NCBI GenBank assembly: GCA_017860725.1
Contig: JAGDMX010000034.1
Location: 1-13,780 of the forward strand
Direction of reading: 5' to 3'
From: Chloroflexota bacterium
Lineage (GTDB): Bacteria > Chloroflexota > Anaerolineae > Anaerolineales > UBA4823
DNA: 13,780 nucleotides
Under the pieces are notes generated by a model. The model did not search any database. It worked only from the letters and a program-made list of their open reading frames with translations, and was not told the origin of the DNA. The position numbers were made by a program, and so were the translations under genes. Shown here one piece after another: positions 12,844 to 13,780 of the stretch (position 1 is its first letter; the number at the start of each line of letters is the position of its first letter).

Positions 12844-13554
12844 ATGGGGGGTGGTGCCTTAATTCAAAAAGCGATCTACACTTTCCTGCAACCTGTTTCA
12901 GGAAACTGCGTATATTGCTTTAGGATGTTAAGAACACTCGAGCTACCCTTGAATACACTACCGAAGAGCGAATCTTTGCCGGATAGCGAAGCTCAGTGGT
13001 TGGTCCAGGCAAAGCAAGGTGATTCGCAGGGATTTTCAAAACTGGTCGACGCTTACCAGCGACCGGTTTACAACCTGTGTTATCGCATGCTGGGTAATGC
13101 CGAAGACGCCGAAGATGCTGCTCAAGAGACATTCTTGCGTGCTTATAAAGCCCTGCGGCGCTATGACGACAACCGCCCATTTGCCACCTGGCTGCTCTCG
13201 ATCGCAGCTCATTACTGTATCGACCAGCTTCGCCGCAAGAATCCTGCTGTGAAATCGATCGATGAAATGATTGTGCCGGATATCCCGGATCCTGCCCCGG
13301 ACATGGATAGCCGGTTGAGCCGCAAGCAGGAACAACAGCGAATGCGGGCTTTATTAGAAACCCTTGACCCTACCGACCGGGCAGCGGTAGTGATGTATTA
13401 CTGGTATGACTATTCTTACGATGAGATTTGTCAGGAGCTTGGTTTGACGCTGAGTGCGGTAAAGAGCCGCCTGCACCGTGCTCGCAAAGCAATGGCTGAA
13501 CGTTGGAACGAGATGCAAACCATGCCTGTAACAATTGAGGGGAGGCAAATATGA
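12844..13554 (+). CDS. ECF-type RNA polymerase sigma factor
   Basis: 236 residues from the ATG at 12844, preceded by AGGAGG (12834-12839) at a short 4-base spacing. An alternative ATG at 12925 (residue 28) gives 209 residues and better fits the usual short N-terminus of ECF factors; it has no Shine-Dalgarno but has TATATT 8 bases upstream. Sigma region 2 spans about 48-122 (SEAQWLVQAKQGD, AEDAAQETFLRAYKAL for core RNA polymerase binding, FATWLLSIAAHYCIDQLRRK for the -10 element). Sigma region 4 spans about 172-220, with the helix-turn-helix SYDEICQELGLTLSAVKSRLHRARK that reads the -35. It redirects RNA polymerase to a small regulon, probably envelope or redox stress. Its stop overlaps the start of the anti-sigma gene by ATGA, the standard arrangement for a sigma kept in check by a co-made partner. 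Confidence 0.93.
   Translation: MGGGALIQKAIYTFLQPVSGNCVYCFRMLRTLELPLNTLPKSESLPDSEAQWLVQAKQGDSQGFSKLVDAYQRPVYNLCYRMLGNAEDAEDAAQETFLRAYKALRRYDDNRPFATWLLSIAAHYCIDQLRRKNPAVKSIDEMIVPDIPDPAPDMDSRLSRKQEQQRMRALLETLDPTDRAAVVMYYWYDYSYDEICQELGLTLSAVKSRLHRARKAMAERWNEMQTMPVTIEGRQI
12882..12906 (+). repeat. Small inverted repeats before the alternative sigma-factor start
   Basis: TTTCCTG (12882-12888) pairs with CAGGAAA (12899-12905); nested in it, GTTTC-AG-GAAAC (12895-12906) is an operator-like dyad. TATATT follows at 12911-12916. If the true start is 12925 this is regulatory DNA; if it is 12844 the repeats are coding. Confidence 0.35.
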
Positions 13555-13780
13555 ATCATTATGAAGTAGAAGCCCTGATTTTTTCTAAGGAGCCCCTATC
13601 GCCTGCAGAGCGCACTGCGCTAAATATACACTTGCAGGAATGCCCGGAATGTAGCCGGTTATTGAGTGCCTGGCAGTGCGTGCAAAGTGAGATGCAGGCT
13701 GCTCCTGCACTGGATCCCCAACCGGGCTTCACGGCCCGCTGGCAAGCGCGCCTGGATTTGGAGCGTCAGCAGGATAGCAA
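13551..13780 (+). CDS. Zinc-finger (ZAS/zf-HC2) anti-sigma factor, 3' end outside the window
   Basis: The ATG at 13551 overlaps the sigma-factor stop (ATGA) and has GGAGG 5 bases upstream; the frame stays open for 76 codons to the end of the window. The visible N-terminus shows the anti-sigma zinc motif His27-x3-Cys31-x2-Cys34 in HLQECPECSRLL, typical of cytoplasmic domains that bind and silence ECF sigma factors, often releasing them on oxidation or other stress. Membrane and sensor segments, if present, lie beyond the window, so the signal sensed cannot be inferred. Position directly after the sigma gene supports the call. Confidence 0.85.
   Translation, partial: MNHYEVEALIFSKEPLSPAERTALNIHLQECPECSRLLSAWQCVQSEMQAAPALDPQPGFTARWQARLDLERQQDS

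Overview
The window looks like ordinary chromosomal DNA of about 55% G+C from a free-living bacterium, most likely a member of the Chloroflexota (Anaerolineae-like). This is inferred from protein style only: lipoproteins with Pro/Thr-rich linkers, a DUF3467 protein, a bacterial translin-family protein, and an SDR-type threonine dehydrogenase. No 16S gene or other decisive marker is present. There are no tRNA or rRNA genes, CRISPR arrays, transposons or prophage genes. Coding density is high and no stretch over 300 bases lacks a gene.

Layout. (1) 1-2280, plus strand: the 3' part of a NUDIX hydrolase, then a secreted HtrA-like serine protease with a PDZ domain and an extra C-terminal beta-sandwich-like domain. 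A strong hairpin (2303-2339) separates it from the converging block. (2) 7849 down to 2365, minus strand: eight tightly packed genes, ssb - DUF3467 - translin family - two small membrane proteins that together make one Cas4/RecB-like nuclease - nadK - B-box zinc-finger membrane protein - recN. A good sigma70-type promoter lies before ssb, and an internal extended -10 lies just before nadK. (3) 9603 down to 7979, minus strand: a lipoprotein translationally coupled to an orphan DNA methyltransferase. (4) 9686-12773, plus strand: SDR dehydrogenase (L-threonine dehydrogenase-like), an S51/glutamine-amidotransferase-like protein with a cysteinyl-tRNA-synthetase-like tail, and a beta-hydroxyacid dehydrogenase, closed by a hairpin over the last stop codon. 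(5) 12844 to the end, plus strand: an ECF-type sigma factor coupled to a zinc-finger anti-sigma gene that runs off the window.

How the genes work together. Block 2 groups single-strand DNA binding (SSB), a nucleic-acid-binding translin fold, a putative membrane-anchored Fe-S nuclease and RecN, so it reads as a DNA/RNA maintenance operon that also carries NAD kinase. The most unusual item is the nuclease. Its first Fe-S cysteine and GxxxH motif are in one 79-residue membrane protein. The D/ExK/QxxxY core and the other three cysteines are in a second membrane protein. The cluster and active site would therefore have to assemble between two subunits at the cytoplasmic face of the membrane. Other points worth a second look are a shared C-terminal domain in the HtrA protease and the lipoprotein, the S51-CysRS-tail fusion, and several genes that lack a Shine-Dalgarno site but have a -10-like box right before the start codon (possible leaderless messages).
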